DNA of 64,000 nt from Vibrio cincinnatiensis DSM 19608. GTDB lineage: Bacteria; Pseudomonadota; Gammaproteobacteria; Enterobacterales; Vibrionaceae. The notes under the pieces are model-generated. The model searched no databases and was not told the origin of the DNA. It saw only the letters and a program-made list of their open reading frames with translations. Both the position numbers and the translations under genes were made by a program. This document shows positions 36,631-45,700 of the stretch, piece after piece (positions within the stretch are counted from its first letter, which is position 1; every line of letters starts with the position of its first letter). The stretch spans positions 62,001 through 126,000 of the forward strand of contig NZ_FUXB01000013.1 of NCBI RefSeq assembly GCF_900167345.1, in the 5' to 3' direction.

Positions 36631-37278
36631 TTAAGCATTCACTCCATATTGAGCGCGATACGCTTTCACCGCGTCAAGATGATCAGAGTTGGTTCCCTGC
36701 TCTTGCAGATAAGTCACTAAATCCGTCAAGCTGATGATAGACACGATCGAGCAGCCAAAATCCCGCTCGACTTCCTGAATCGCAGATAACTCACCTTTGC
36801 CTTTCTCTTGACGATCAATCGCCACCAACACTCCGGCTAAATCCGCTCCATTCGCTTGGATAATTTCCATCGACTCACGAATAGCCGTCCCCGCCGTGAT
36901 CACATCATCCACCAACATAATACGCCCTTGTAATGGGCTACCCACTAAGTTCCCCCCTTCACCATGATCTTTCGCTTCTTTGCGATTGAAACAATAAGGG
37001 GTATCGACATCATGGTGATCCGCCAACGCAACCGCCGTTGTCGTCGCAATAGGAATGCCTTTATAAGCGGGGCCAAATAACACATCATAGTGAATACCAG
37101 AATCCACCAAAGCCGCCGCGTAAAAACGTCCTAACCGAGCCAGATCTCGGCCAGTATTAAATAAGCCAGCGTTAAAGAAATAAGGGCTTTTACGGCCTGA
37201 TTTCAAAGTAAACTCACCAAATTTCAAAACTTCCTTTTCTAATGCAAACTCAATAAATTCACGCTGGTACGCTTTCAT
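36631..37278 (-). CDS. pyrE: Orotate phosphoribosyltransferase PyrE
   Basis: PyrE makes orotidine monophosphate from orotate and PRPP in pyrimidine synthesis. The 215-residue protein begins [14 protein letters not shown], has [15 protein letters not shown], and the PRPP-binding loop [13 protein letters not shown] near residue 120. It follows rph with a terminator-type hairpin between them, the arrangement that underlies UTP-sensing attenuation of pyrE in E. coli. Confidence 0.97.
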   Translation of the reverse strand: MKAYQREFIEFALEKEVLKFGEFTLKSGRKSPYFFNAGLFNTGRDLARLGRFYAAALVDSGIHYDVLFGPAYKGIPIATTTAVALADHHDVDTPYCFNRKEAKDHGEGGNLVGSPLQGRIMLVDDVITAGTAIRESMEIIQANGADLAGVLVAIDRQEKGKGELSAIQEVERDFGCSIVSIISLTDLVTYLQEQGTNSDHLDAVKAYRAQYGVNA

Positions 37279-37339
37279 GACTCTCTCTCAATGTTTATCC
37301 GTCGATATCCGTAATTAGGAGCAAAACCTAGTTACCTAC

Positions 37340-37369
37340 AAAAAAATAGCTTCCTAAAGGGGAAGCTAT
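37340..37369 (-). terminator. pyrE attenuator (intrinsic terminator 8 bases after the rph stop)
   Basis: On the minus strand, ATAGCTTCC and GGAAGCTAT form a perfect 9-base stem with a CCTTTA loop, followed directly by TTTTTT. The stem begins about 8 bases past the rph stop codon, close enough for a ribosome finishing rph to prevent its folding. This is the geometry of the E. coli rph-pyrE attenuator. Confidence 0.85.
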
Positions 37370-37376
37370 GGAATCT

Positions 37377-38093
37377 TTAATTTTCTAACGCCGCTTTTTG
37401 CGCGGCGACAATTTCGCTAATGCCAATTTTTGCCGAAGCTAACAATGCCAACAGTTGTTCATGACTGAACGGTTCACCTTCTGCGGTACCCTGAATTTCA
37501 ATCATCTTGCCTTCTTCGGTCATCACTACATTCATGTCGGTATCGGCAGCAGAGTCTTCTACATACTCTAAATCACAAAGTACTTCGTCACCTAAAATTC
37601 CAACCGAAACGGCCGCAACATGGCCTTTCATCGGATTCTTTTTCAATTTCCCTTGAGCCACAAGGTGAGCAAACGCATCAGCCATAGCGACACTCGCACC
37701 AGAAATGGAAGCAGTACGAGTTCCCCCATCGGCTTGAATAACATCACAGTCGACCGTGATCATAATTTCACCCATAGCCGCTAAATCCACGACAGCACGC
37801 AGGCTACGCGCAATCAAACGCTGAATCTCCATGGTACGACCACCTTGCTTCCCATTTGCCGCTTCACGGCGAGTACGAGAATGCGTGGCGCGAGGTAACA
37901 TGCCATATTCCGCAGTAACCCAACCTTTACCTTGGCCTTTTAACCAACGAGGCACATTTTCTTCCACCGTCGCATTACACAATACTTTGGTATTACCGAA
38001 TTCAACGAGTACTGAACCTTCAGCATACGCCGTATAATTACGAGTGATTTTAATTGGGCGAACTTGATCTGCAGCACGGTCATTTGGACGCAT
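37377..38093 (-). CDS. rph: Ribonuclease PH
   Basis: RNase PH trims tRNA 3' ends phosphorolytically. The 238-residue protein starts [20 protein letters not shown] and contains [19 protein letters not shown] and [18 protein letters not shown], the phosphate-binding and catalytic segments. The frame is intact, unlike the rph frameshift of E. coli K-12. Translation of its end probably controls the pyrE attenuator downstream. Confidence 0.97.
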   Translation of the reverse strand: MRPNDRAADQVRPIKITRNYTAYAEGSVLVEFGNTKVLCNATVEENVPRWLKGQGKGWVTAEYGMLPRATHSRTRREAANGKQGGRTMEIQRLIARSLRAVVDLAAMGEIMITVDCDVIQADGGTRTASISGASVAMADAFAHLVAQGKLKKNPMKGHVAAVSVGILGDEVLCDLEYVEDSAADTDMNVVMTEEGKMIEIQGTAEGEPFSHEQLLALLASAKIGISEIVAAQKAALEN

Positions 38094-38154
38094 GGATGAA
38101 TGCCTTTTTAGGGTGAATAGAATTGGGACCGGATTATAACGGAATCGAGATAAA

Positions 38155-38189
38155 GATCCTAGGTCAGCCCCTAGGCGTTAGGATCCTAA
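38155..38189. repeat. CCTAGG heptamer repeat cluster between rph and yicC
   Basis: GATCCTAGG, CCCCTAGGC and TTAGGATCC occur within 35 bases in the divergent gap, and GGATCCTA pairs with the first unit. It belongs to the same family as the clusters in the polysaccharide operon, more than 30 kb away. Confidence 0.65.
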
Positions 38190-38254
38190 AATTCTAATTC
38201 TGTGATAGCATGATTCTATTGCGCTAAAAAGCCGACTAACTTAAGGATATGGTA

Positions 38255-39121
38255 ATGATTTACAGCATGACAGCCTATGCACGCAAAGAACTAAAAGGCG
38301 AATGGGGCACCGCCGTATGGGAAATTCGCTCCGTTAACCAGCGTTATTTAGAAACCTATTTTCGCTTACCCGAGCAGTTTCGTAGCCTAGAACCCGTTCT
38401 TCGTGAGCGCTTTCGCCAGCGTTTGGCTCGCGGTAAAGTCGAGTGTCACTTACGCTATGAATCCAGTGCTGCGGCTCATAACCAACTTATCATTAATGAA
38501 GCGCTCGCAGATCAAGTGATTAAAGCCGCCAATCAAGTCATGCATATGACGGGTGAGCTCAGCCGTATTAACCCATTCCAAGTGATGCAATGGCCGGGCG
38601 TAATGGAAACCCCTGAGCAAGATATGGATAGCATCAATAAAGCGTTACTGGAAGGTTTTGATGAAGCGCTCAGCGACTTTATTGAAGCTCGTGGCCGTGA
38701 AGGCGATAATATGAAAGCCCTAATCGAACAGCGTTTGAGCGCGATTGGGGAGGAAGTGGTTAAAGTTCGAGCTCGTATGCCAGAAATTCTTCAATGGCAA
38801 CGTGAGCGTCTGTTTAGCAAATTTGAAGACGCGAAAGTGGAACTTGATGCCACCCGCGTAGAACAAGAGCTCATTCTTCTCGCGCAAAAATCCGATGTCG
38901 CAGAAGAGCTGGATCGCCTCGACTCTCATATCAAAGAAACTCGTAATGTGCTTAAAAAAGGGGGCGCATGTGGCCGCAAGTTAGACTTTATGATGCAAGA
39001 GTTTAACCGCGAATCGAATACCCTTGCCTCAAAATCTATCAGCACCGACATCACCGCCTCTGGCGTAGAACTTAAAGTGTTGATTGAGCAGATGAGAGAG
39101 CAGATCCAAAATATAGAATAG
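38255..39121 (+). CDS. yicC: YicC family endoribonuclease-like protein
   Basis: A 288-residue protein starting MIYSMTAYARKE, with EIRSVNQRYLETYFRLPE and the C-terminal DUF1732-type segment RLDSHIKETRNVLKKGG and FMMQEFNRESNTL. YicC proteins are reported to have endoribonuclease activity. The ATG at 38255 has AAGGA at a spacing of 7 bases; an ATG two codons earlier is too close to it. The gene is divergent from rph, as in many gammaproteobacteria, and ends in a strong terminator. Confidence 0.93.
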   Translation: MIYSMTAYARKELKGEWGTAVWEIRSVNQRYLETYFRLPEQFRSLEPVLRERFRQRLARGKVECHLRYESSAAAHNQLIINEALADQVIKAANQVMHMTGELSRINPFQVMQWPGVMETPEQDMDSINKALLEGFDEALSDFIEARGREGDNMKALIEQRLSAIGEEVVKVRARMPEILQWQRERLFSKFEDAKVELDATRVEQELILLAQKSDVAEELDRLDSHIKETRNVLKKGGACGRKLDFMMQEFNRESNTLASKSISTDITASGVELKVLIEQMREQIQNIE

Positions 39122-39148
39122 ATTCCCCTCCACTCCACACACTTCCAC

Positions 39149-39181
39149 AAAGCCCTTATTTATAAGGGCTTTGTTATTTTT
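39149..39181 (+). terminator. Intrinsic terminator of yicC
   Basis: AAAGCCCTTA and TAAGGGCTTT form a perfect 10-base stem with a TTTA loop, followed by GTTATTTTT. Confidence 0.9.
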
Positions 39182-39231
39182 ACCATCGATTCGAATCCCC
39201 GCATCTTCACGATGGAAAAACTTTTCAGCTA

Positions 39232-39339
39232 ATGGAGTATCTCCATAGATTGCGCTTAGACTTGAAAAAACTCATATGGAAAGCTGAACAACCCATTCCC
39301 ACTGTCGTTTTGCAGCAAGTGTTTAAAGTTTTGGGGTAA
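39232..39339 (+). CDS. Small open frame or gene remnant before hipB
   Basis: An ATG-initiated frame of 35 codons with a basic, Leu-rich sequence (MEYLHRLRLDLKKLIWKAEQ and PTVVLQQVFKVLG). The same frame stays open upstream for at least 17 codons without a start, suggesting the 3' remnant of a longer gene. There is no good ribosome-binding site. It lies between the yicC terminator and the hip pair; I do not recognise it. Confidence 0.2.
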   Translation: MEYLHRLRLDLKKLIWKAEQPIPTVVLQQVFKVLG

Positions 39340-39403
39340 GCATCCTATCGAAAAAGAAACTATAGTTTCACAAAATCATACTTAATGAAAATTTAGTGTC
39401 ACT

Positions 39404-39721
39404 ATGACAAGTCAAAATGTTAAAGCTAAACGTACTGCGGTTATCTTCCCCAAGACTCAGGCCGTCTTAAATACGTTAGGGGAAAATATAACGTTAGCAA
39501 TAAAGCGACGTGGAATAACTCAAGATATGATGCACAACAGAACTGGCATATCTAAGCCCACACTACGAAAAATAGCCAAAGGAGATCCATCCGTATCTCT
39601 CGGGCACTATGTTAATGTACTTTCAGTTCTCGGTTTATTGGATGACATCGCCAAAGTCGCCTTTGATGATGAGTTAGGAAGAAAGCTCCAAGACATTGAA
39701 TTACTAAAGAAAAAGCGATAA
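39404..39721 (+). CDS. HipB-like helix-turn-helix regulator (antitoxin type)
   Basis: A 105-residue protein with an XRE-type helix-turn-helix (about residues 25-80: ENITLAIKRRGITQDMMHNR, then TGISKPTLRKIAKGDPSVSLGHYVNVLSVLG). This is the HipB layout for the first gene of a hip operon, which binds HipA kinase and represses the operon. The tail is Lys-rich. It is followed after 11 bases by a HipA-like fragment. If the toxin is inactive, this may now be a free-standing regulator. Confidence 0.8.
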   Translation: MTSQNVKAKRTAVIFPKTQAVLNTLGENITLAIKRRGITQDMMHNRTGISKPTLRKIAKGDPSVSLGHYVNVLSVLGLLDDIAKVAFDDELGRKLQDIELLKKKR

Positions 39722-39732
39722 GAGTCTTACAT

Positions 39733-40140
39733 ATGGAAATCTACGTTTACGCTGATTGGATTGAATCAACAGACCCTATGCACGTCGGTGTATTACGCTC
39801 TTCTGAAATCAGAGGAAAAGAGCATTTCAGTTTTAGCTACGATGAAGAGTGGTTAACCTCCGACTATGTACGTCAAATTGCCCCATCTCTACAACTATAT
39901 ATTGGAGAGCAACATGCGGAAGACGATAGAAATTTCAAAGTATTTTTAGACTCTTGTCCAGACCGATGGGATCGTCTCTTAATGCAACGGAGAGAGGCTG
40001 TGTTCGCTCGAAACGAAAAACGGCGCGCTCGTAAATTATTTGAAAGCGACTATCTTTTAGGGGTGCATGATTCATTTCGAATGGGAGCTCTACGCTTTCG
40101 CACATCCAAAGATGGTGTTTTCTTAGATAATAAAAAATAA
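39733..40140 (+). pseudogene. Truncated HipA: N-terminal domain only
   Basis: A 135-residue frame matching only the N-terminal part of HipA-family Ser/Thr kinases. It has the small beta domain (VYADWIESTDPMHVGVLRSS, FSFSYDEEWL), then FLDSCPDRWDRLLMQRREA and LFESDYLLGVHDSFRMGALRF, which normally lead into the kinase core. It stops at LDNKK, so the ATP-binding and catalytic segments (another 270 or so residues in full-length HipA) are absent. Nothing resembling them follows before citG, 30 bases away on the other strand. It is most simply a remnant left by a deletion or insertion. A free HipS-like domain (as in HipBST) is an alternative, but no HipT gene follows. Confidence 0.72.
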
Positions 40141-40169
40141 ACACTCCACGAGCAGATCCAATTCATCCA

Positions 40170-41099
40170 TTACATTTTAAACAATTGTACTAACTCATTG
40201 ACTAACCAAGTCGCCGCTAATAAATCAGCACTACCACCGGGACTGAGGTCTTTTTCAATCAATGCATTATCGAGTACTGAGAGTGCTTGTTCAATTTCTT
40301 GATATAAAAAGCCACCTTTGGCGAGTAGTTGCTGGGCTTGATCTTGCACAAAACGCAACCCTTCTAAGCCACCGCGAGCAGCGAGGTTGCTGTCGTTATT
40401 ATTGGCCATCAATACCAATAAGGCATGCCATAGAGCTTGTTCGGTACTGGCACCTTGGGTTAAACAGGCTTGGTAGGCTGGCAGCGCGTGCCGCATCACC
40501 ATAGCAAGGCCAGATGCGGCTTCCCCACGAGCACCGGTTAAACCGTATTGTCGATAAATCCGCTCACCTGCGGTTTCAGGTTCTCGCTTCACTTTTAACT
40601 CATCGATAACCAAAAACTGGCACGCTTGGCGAATGGTTTCGCCAATATGCTGCGCATCAATTTTGAGTTGATTAGCTTTGAGCCATCCCACCGAGCCGCA
40701 AATGAGCCCCAAGATAAAAATCATCCCTTTGTGGGTATTCACCCCTTGTGTGGCCGCAAACATGGCTTGCTCAGCTTCTATACCAATCGGGCGCAAGGCC
40801 GTCAGCAACTGAGCGGCGGGATTTCCCGCACATTCCCAACCGACACTGACAAAAGACTGTAGATAAGGCGCAATCGCCTCAGCACTTAAGATAAAAGTGT
40901 TGAGATCCATATCGCGGTGCGCACCATTATTGACGGTATCCACCAAGCCCGGCTTTGGGGTGAGATGCACCTCTAACATCATGGCGTGATAGGCCAGATG
41001 CCCCACTAAGCGGGGCAAGCTGAAAGTTTTCGCGCTACCTGCGCAAGGAGCTTGGCTAGGTAGTTCGAACAGAAGATCAAGCGCAGCAGGAATAGTCAT
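40170..41099 (-). CDS. citG: Triphosphoribosyl-dephospho-CoA synthase CitG
   Basis: CitG makes the prosthetic-group precursor of citrate lyase from dephospho-CoA and ATP. The 309-residue protein has the family segments LTPKPGLVDTVNNGAHRDMD near residue 45, FAATQGVNTHKGMIF near residue 115, and GARGEAASG near residue 195. The ATG at 41099 was chosen because the upstream extension lies within citX coding sequence and is not family-like. It overlaps the citX end by 23 bases. It is the last gene of the leftward cit operon and converges on the truncated hipA. Confidence 0.93.
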   Translation of the reverse strand: MTIPAALDLLFELPSQAPCAGSAKTFSLPRLVGHLAYHAMMLEVHLTPKPGLVDTVNNGAHRDMDLNTFILSAEAIAPYLQSFVSVGWECAGNPAAQLLTALRPIGIEAEQAMFAATQGVNTHKGMIFILGLICGSVGWLKANQLKIDAQHIGETIRQACQFLVIDELKVKREPETAGERIYRQYGLTGARGEAASGLAMVMRHALPAYQACLTQGASTEQALWHALLVLMANNNDSNLAARGGLEGLRFVQDQAQQLLAKGGFLYQEIEQALSVLDNALIEKDLSPGGSADLLAATWLVNELVQLFKM

Positions 41100-41613
41100 G
41101 AACCATCTCCTCGATTTTATCTCGCAAAGCTTCCACACTGTGTTGCCGTGAGCGAGCACAGATCACCGCATCACGCTCACACAGCAGGCAGCGTCGTCTT
41201 GCCAACTGAGCACCTTGGCGTGAGATAATGTGTCCATCGACATCAAGCACATCCAGATCCATCAGTCGCCCTAGCGGGTGCTCACGTTCAATCTTCATCA
41301 TGGCTTTTTTCAATATGCTAGCTGATGGAGCTTGAATCACCACAAAGGCTTCTGGTCCGGTTTTTTCCACCAACAACTGACAAGCCACTTGCTGCCAGCC
41401 CGCTTGCTGACACAGCGCTTGAATAGCTCGCATACCCGCATCCATCACGGTTTGGCTGGCTAGGCTCAGTTTCACCGCACCCGGCATGTTAACCGTGAAA
41501 GAAACCAGAGGCAGTGAATGGCGTTTTAGCCACTCGCCTTGTTGCCGAACCCGCACTTCTTTACGCAGAAGTAGCTGGTCGAGACTGACTGAAAGATCCG
41601 GATGGTGACTCAT
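41077..41613 (-). CDS. citX: Apo-citrate lyase phosphoribosyl-dephospho-CoA transferase CitX
   Basis: CitX attaches the 2'-(5''-triphosphoribosyl)-3'-dephospho-CoA group to the acyl carrier protein CitD. The 178-residue protein has RQQGEWLKRHSLPLVSFTVN and GRLMDLDVLDVDG, the motif conserved in CitX. It ends with the Cys-rich RRRCLLCERDAVICARSRQH. The start overlaps the citF stop as ATGA, and citG starts inside its 3' end. Confidence 0.94.
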   Translation of the reverse strand: MSHHPDLSVSLDQLLLRKEVRVRQQGEWLKRHSLPLVSFTVNMPGAVKLSLASQTVMDAGMRAIQALCQQAGWQQVACQLLVEKTGPEAFVVIQAPSASILKKAMMKIEREHPLGRLMDLDVLDVDGHIISRQGAQLARRRCLLCERDAVICARSRQHSVEALRDKIEEMVHDYSCCA

Positions 41614-43139
41614 AGGCTTTTTACCTGCTTGATAACATCAATGATCGAACCGTCACGGTAGTGAACGAAAGCAACGGTTTTGTCTGTAAATTGCAACGGC
41701 TGGGGTTTGCCAGTCAGCAACTCGGCGCGCTGCTGCAAAGCTTCAATCTCAACAACCGGCAGTTGCGCCGCGATGAAACGCGCTTTCAATTCAGGGCGAT
41801 TGGGATTCACCGCGATACCTTGATCCGTCACCAACACATCGATGGTGGATCCTGGGGTGATGACGTTGGTGACTTTCTCAACCACAGTCGGGATCCGGCC
41901 ACGCACCAAAGGCGCCACAATGATGGATAAGTTTGCCGCCGCCGCCGTGTCACAGTGACCGCCGGATGCGCCGCGAATCACCCCATCAGAGCCTGTGATG
42001 ACGTTGACGTTAAACTGGGTATCAATTTCCAGCGCACTGAGGATTACCACATCTAGCCTATCCACTGCCGCCCCTTTCGAACTTGGGTTGGCGTACTCGT
42101 TAGCGGAAATTTCCAGATGATGCGGATTGCGCGCTAACGAGCCCGCTGCCACCGAATCAAAACATTGCACATCGAGTAAATAATCAATCAGCCCCTGCTC
42201 ATGCATTTCCACCATAGTTGCGGTAATCCCCCCGAGGGAGAAGGAAGCGCGAATGTCTTGGCGCAGCATTTTCTCTTTCAAAAAGCGCGCAACTGCGAGC
42301 GATGCGCCGCCCGAGCCGGTTTGCATCGAAAAACCATCATTGAAATAACCTGAATGCTCAATAACGTCTACGGCGTGCTTGGCAATCAATAACTCACGTG
42401 GGTTGGTGGTCATGCGTGTGGAATCACCACCGATTTTGCTTGGATCGCCCACTTCTGCCACTTGCACAACCGCATCAACCCTGTCTTGAGTAATGGACGA
42501 AGGGAAATTCGGAAAACTGACGATGGCTTCAGTCAGCATCACCACTTTCTCGGCGTGTTCGGCATCGACTTTGGCATAACCAAGTGAGCCGCAATTGGAT
42601 TTGCCTTTAAAGCCGTTGGCGTTACCAAATTCATCACAGCAAGGTACGCCAATAAACGCCATGTCGATGTACAGCTCACCACTTTGAATGAGATGCACAC
42701 GACCACCGTGGGAGTGAATATGCACTGGCTCATCAAGCAGGCCGTGAGAAATACTGTCGGCCAAAGCACCGCGGATCCCCGAGGTGTAAATTTTGCTTAC
42801 CACACCATTTTTGATGTGTTCAATCAACGGTGAATGGCAAGACGTGAGCGAGCTTGAGGCGAGCGTGAGGTTTTTAATGCCCAATTCGGCAATCACGTCC
42901 ATCACTAGATTGACGGTTTTATCCCCGCCACGAAACGCATGGTGGAACGAGATAGTCATACCATCTTTTAAGCCAAGATCAACAATCGCTTCGCGGATCG
43001 AGCTTTTCACTTTGCGACTTTTTTTGGCTTGCTCATCGTGCAGATGCGGCGTGATCGCGTGCGCTTGGGTGTAAGGCGTCAACGCGTAGCGTTCCACTTC
43101 CAGCACAGACAGAGGGTTATTTAATGTATTAATACTCAT
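41610..43139 (-). CDS. citF: Citrate lyase alpha subunit CitF
   Basis: CitF swaps acetyl for citrate on the acyl carrier protein (citrate:acetyl-ACP transferase). The 509-residue protein shows DGMTISFHHAFRGGDKTVN near residue 65, MAFIGVPCCDEFGNANG, and GASGGHCDTAAAANLSIIV near residue 420, all characteristic. The ATG at 43139 has AAGG 7 bases upstream; a longer reading would run back through citE. It lies between citE and citX in the standard order C-D-E-F-X-G. Confidence 0.95.
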   Translation of the reverse strand: MSINTLNNPLSVLEVERYALTPYTQAHAITPHLHDEQAKKSRKVKSSIREAIVDLGLKDGMTISFHHAFRGGDKTVNLVMDVIAELGIKNLTLASSSLTSCHSPLIEHIKNGVVSKIYTSGIRGALADSISHGLLDEPVHIHSHGGRVHLIQSGELYIDMAFIGVPCCDEFGNANGFKGKSNCGSLGYAKVDAEHAEKVVMLTEAIVSFPNFPSSITQDRVDAVVQVAEVGDPSKIGGDSTRMTTNPRELLIAKHAVDVIEHSGYFNDGFSMQTGSGGASLAVARFLKEKMLRQDIRASFSLGGITATMVEMHEQGLIDYLLDVQCFDSVAAGSLARNPHHLEISANEYANPSSKGAAVDRLDVVILSALEIDTQFNVNVITGSDGVIRGASGGHCDTAAAANLSIIVAPLVRGRIPTVVEKVTNVITPGSTIDVLVTDQGIAVNPNRPELKARFIAAQLPVVEIEALQQRAELLTGKPQPLQFTDKTVAFVHYRDGSIIDVIKQVKSL

Positions 43140-43149
43140 GAGATGACCT

Positions 43150-44025
43150 TTAGTGTTTGATGCCGGATTCAGCACGTTGTAGTGTCCAACGTGCGCGTTC
43201 GATAATGGGTCCATCGACCATTTTGCCGTTAAGGGAAACCACGCCCAGCCCTTTCGCCGCGGCTTCTTCGGCGGCTTCGATGACTGCGATGGCGTGATCG
43301 ACCTCTTTTTGGGTTGGGGCAAACACGTTGTGCAGCAGGTCAATCTGGCGCGGGTTAATCAGTGACTTGCCATCAAAGCCAAGCTGCTTGATGTGCTCCG
43401 CCTCACGCAAAAATCCCTCTTCGTTGTTGGCATCGGAATAGACGGTATCAAACGCCATGATCCCGGCAGCACGCGCCGCTTGCAGAATGGAGCAGCGTGC
43501 AAACAGCAGCTCAATCCCTTCCGCTGAACGCTGCGTGCGCAGATCGCGCACATAGTCTTCCGCACCAAGCGCAATGCCAATCAGACGACGAGAGCTAAAG
43601 GCTATCTCAACCGCGTTGTTAATGCCTTGTGCGGTTTCAATCGCGGCCAACATCCGCGTGCTGCCCACATCACGTCCGCATTCGCGTTCGATCTGCTCGA
43701 TGACTTTTTCCATCTCAATCACATCGTTCGCGTTATCGGTTTTCGGCAGACGCACCACTTTGGCTCCACCGCGCACCACGGCATTAAGGTCTTTGATGCC
43801 GAATTCAGAATCGAGCGGATTGACCCGCACCACGGTTTCCATCTCTTGATACATAGGGTGTTGCAGCGCATGAAAGACCAACATCCGCGCCGTATCTTTT
43901 TCACGCAGCGCGACCGAATCCTCCAAATCGAACATGATAGAGTCGGGTTGATAGATAAAGGTATTGCTGAGCATGGCGGCATTCGCGCCCGGCACAAATA
44001 ACATACTGCGACGAAGTTTGGTCAT
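43150..44025 (-). CDS. citE: Citrate lyase beta subunit CitE (citryl-ACP lyase)
   Basis: CitE cleaves citryl-ACP to acetyl-ACP and oxaloacetate. The 291-residue TIM-barrel protein starts [18 protein letters not shown] and has [40 protein letters not shown] and [13 protein letters not shown], supplying the Mg-binding Glu and Asp. The ATG at 44025 has GGAG 9 bases upstream and overlaps the citD stop as ATGA. Base composition through citEF is more GC-rich than the window average. Confidence 0.95.
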   Translation of the reverse strand: MTKLRRSMLFVPGANAAMLSNTFIYQPDSIMFDLEDSVALREKDTARMLVFHALQHPMYQEMETVVRVNPLDSEFGIKDLNAVVRGGAKVVRLPKTDNANDVIEMEKVIEQIERECGRDVGSTRMLAAIETAQGINNAVEIAFSSRRLIGIALGAEDYVRDLRTQRSAEGIELLFARCSILQAARAAGIMAFDTVYSDANNEEGFLREAEHIKQLGFDGKSLINPRQIDLLHNVFAPTQKEVDHAIAVIEAAEEAAAKGLGVVSLNGKMVDGPIIERARWTLQRAESGIKH

Positions 44026-44318
44026 AATAGTTGGCTCCACTCAATGTTCTGAACATCACAAGCGCGCATGACCGCCGCCTGTATGCGTGCGCGGATCACA
44101 CAATCCAACGCACCTTTGTCTTCGATAGTGACCAGCGCATCGTGCACTTGCATCGTTTCGAGGGTGTGCAGCACGACCTGACGAATCGCATGACCAAATT
44201 GCTGCTCGACGGTACTGTCTAACACCAGTTCAATACCGCCATCGTTGTTGGGTTCAATCCGAACCTGAAGATCACTAGATTCCAGTGTTCCCGCGAAGGC
44301 GGGATGGGCAATTCTCAT
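44022..44318 (-). CDS. citD: Citrate lyase acyl carrier protein CitD (gamma subunit)
   Basis: A 98-residue acyl carrier that holds the triphosphoribosyl-dephospho-CoA group. It starts [18 protein letters not shown]; the Ser of LESSD is the attachment-site region. The later segments [15 protein letters not shown] and [20 protein letters not shown] match the family. It overlaps citE by 4 bases and lies 51 bases after citC. Confidence 0.94.
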   Translation of the reverse strand: MRIAHPAFAGTLESSDLQVRIEPNNDGGIELVLDSTVEQQFGHAIRQVVLHTLETMQVHDALVTIEDKGALDCVIRARIQAAVMRACDVQNIEWSQLL

Positions 44319-44369
44319 GGGTACAACCTTATTAATGAGTTATTGGATAAAACAATGTCAGCATCGCGC

Positions 44370-45425
44370 TCATACCGCTAACCGTTGTGGGGCGGTCTGT
44401 AGGGCATGTTCCACATAGTGCTGACAAAGGTAGGAATAGGTCGTTTTAGGCACTAAATCTGCAATCGCGGCAACATCAAATTGGTTGAGCAAGTAACGCA
44501 CACGTGAAGCTGAAATCGGCAGAGCGGCTTGTTGGCTACGTTCAATTTCCACCACAGTGATCGGTGCGCTTAAATCCGGCTCTTCTTCTAGCCAACGGCG
44601 CATCGCTTGATTGTAGTGGCGTGTGACGGTACAAATCGGCTCACTGCCGACAAAGCGGTGAGTGATGCCCAGTGCAGGAGCTATCGAATGACGGAAAATG
44701 CTTAAATCCAGCGCGGTATGAGATTGATTTACGACTTGTTGATCTTTAATAAAATAACTAGGAAAAGTTGCACGTGAAATAATATAATCCGAACCAGAAT
44801 GAATGGTTAAATTCAATAAATGTTTACTGCCTGCCTTAATCATGGCCAGACGGTCAGCATAAGAAAAATACTTATTCTCTGCTTTTACAACAAATAAGTG
44901 TACCCAATCACATTGTTCACACGCTTGTTCAATTAAATATTGATGACCTAAAGTAAACGGATTGGCATTCATCACAATGCTGCCAATTTTACAACCCGAC
45001 ATTTTTAATAGTTGCAACTGCTTGCAATAAAACGAAAGACGATTGGGGCTGTTTTCCAGTAAAGCAATATGCGGTTCGACTTTATCAACCAAGAAAAACC
45101 CACACTGCCGGAATAAATCGATATTGGCAGGCTTCGTGAATAGAAATAGTGAAAACCGCTCCATCTCATACGCGAAATTGGTTAATTCGGTCATCAATTT
45201 GAGCGCAAAACCTGTGCCTTGCAGCGTGGGAGAAACCGCAATCGATTTCAATACATGCCCAGCAATACCACCACAAGCGATGATTTGGTTTGCGCCGTAG
45301 GCCACCACAAAATGTTCCACATCTTCATCTACCGAGAGCTGGTGTTGGCAAAGGAACTCTTTGATCGGCAATAGCTTGGCTTTATTCTTGGTTGAAACTC
45401 GAGAGAAGGTATAAATATCCACCAT
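44370..45425 (-). CDS. citC: [Citrate (pro-3S)-lyase] ligase CitC
   Basis: CitC acetylates the prosthetic group of citrate lyase with acetate and ATP, activating the enzyme. The 351-residue protein has an N-terminal GNAT-like domain (GHVLKSIAVSPTLQGTGFALKL near residue 62). A C-terminal nucleotidyltransferase domain follows with VMNANPFTLGHQYLIEQA near residue 160 and the ISASRVRYLL motif near the end. The ATG at 45425 has AGGA 8 bases upstream; an in-frame GTG five codons earlier is less likely. It is the first gene of the leftward operon, divergent from citS. Confidence 0.94.
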   Translation of the reverse strand: MVDIYTFSRVSTKNKAKLLPIKEFLCQHQLSVDEDVEHFVVAYGANQIIACGGIAGHVLKSIAVSPTLQGTGFALKLMTELTNFAYEMERFSLFLFTKPANIDLFRQCGFFLVDKVEPHIALLENSPNRLSFYCKQLQLLKMSGCKIGSIVMNANPFTLGHQYLIEQACEQCDWVHLFVVKAENKYFSYADRLAMIKAGSKHLLNLTIHSGSDYIISRATFPSYFIKDQQVVNQSHTALDLSIFRHSIAPALGITHRFVGSEPICTVTRHYNQAMRRWLEEEPDLSAPITVVEIERSQQAALPISASRVRYLLNQFDVAAIADLVPKTTYSYLCQHYVEHALQTAPQRLAV

Positions 45426-45700
45426 GTTCGGCTTCCTCACCTATTTTGTCTGGCTTTATTATCTAAATTCAGCCGAAAGGTTTAATGAGGGCAATCACTT
45501 TATTTCCCGCCGTTAACGCTCTTTATGGTTTTAATGAATTTAATTATTATCTCTTTGATTTTATATACTATTTAAAATTTAAATCATAAAAACCATTGAG
45601 ATTTTAAAAGCCACTGGTTTGGATGACGATATTCACAATTATTACGGAGTTATTTATTTAATGTAGTAAATGTCTTAATAACCTCATTGGACATGGAAAT
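45426..45700. promoter_or_regulatory. Divergent citC/citS control region, very AT-rich
   Basis: The 275-base gap between citC and citS carries the promoters of both cit operons. It is very AT-rich, with a near-palindromic TTTAAAATTTAAA core around 45573-45590. In enterobacteria, CitB/DpiA binds AT-rich sequence in the equivalent gap. No gene is seen here, and no individual -35/-10 pair is convincing enough to list. Confidence 0.5.

Noticed and set aside
39186..39210. TTCGAATCCCCGCATCTTCA, resembling a tRNA T-loop and acceptor end, as a possible integration site
   Set aside because: The T-stem does not pair, no CCA follows (CGA instead), and no matching tRNA gene or integrase is present in the window.
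44280..44318. Similarity of the citD start to the dispersed palindrome (TTCCCGCGAAGGCGGGA)
   Set aside because: The encoded [11 protein letters not shown] is the normal conserved CitD N-terminus, so the resemblance is coincidental coding sequence.
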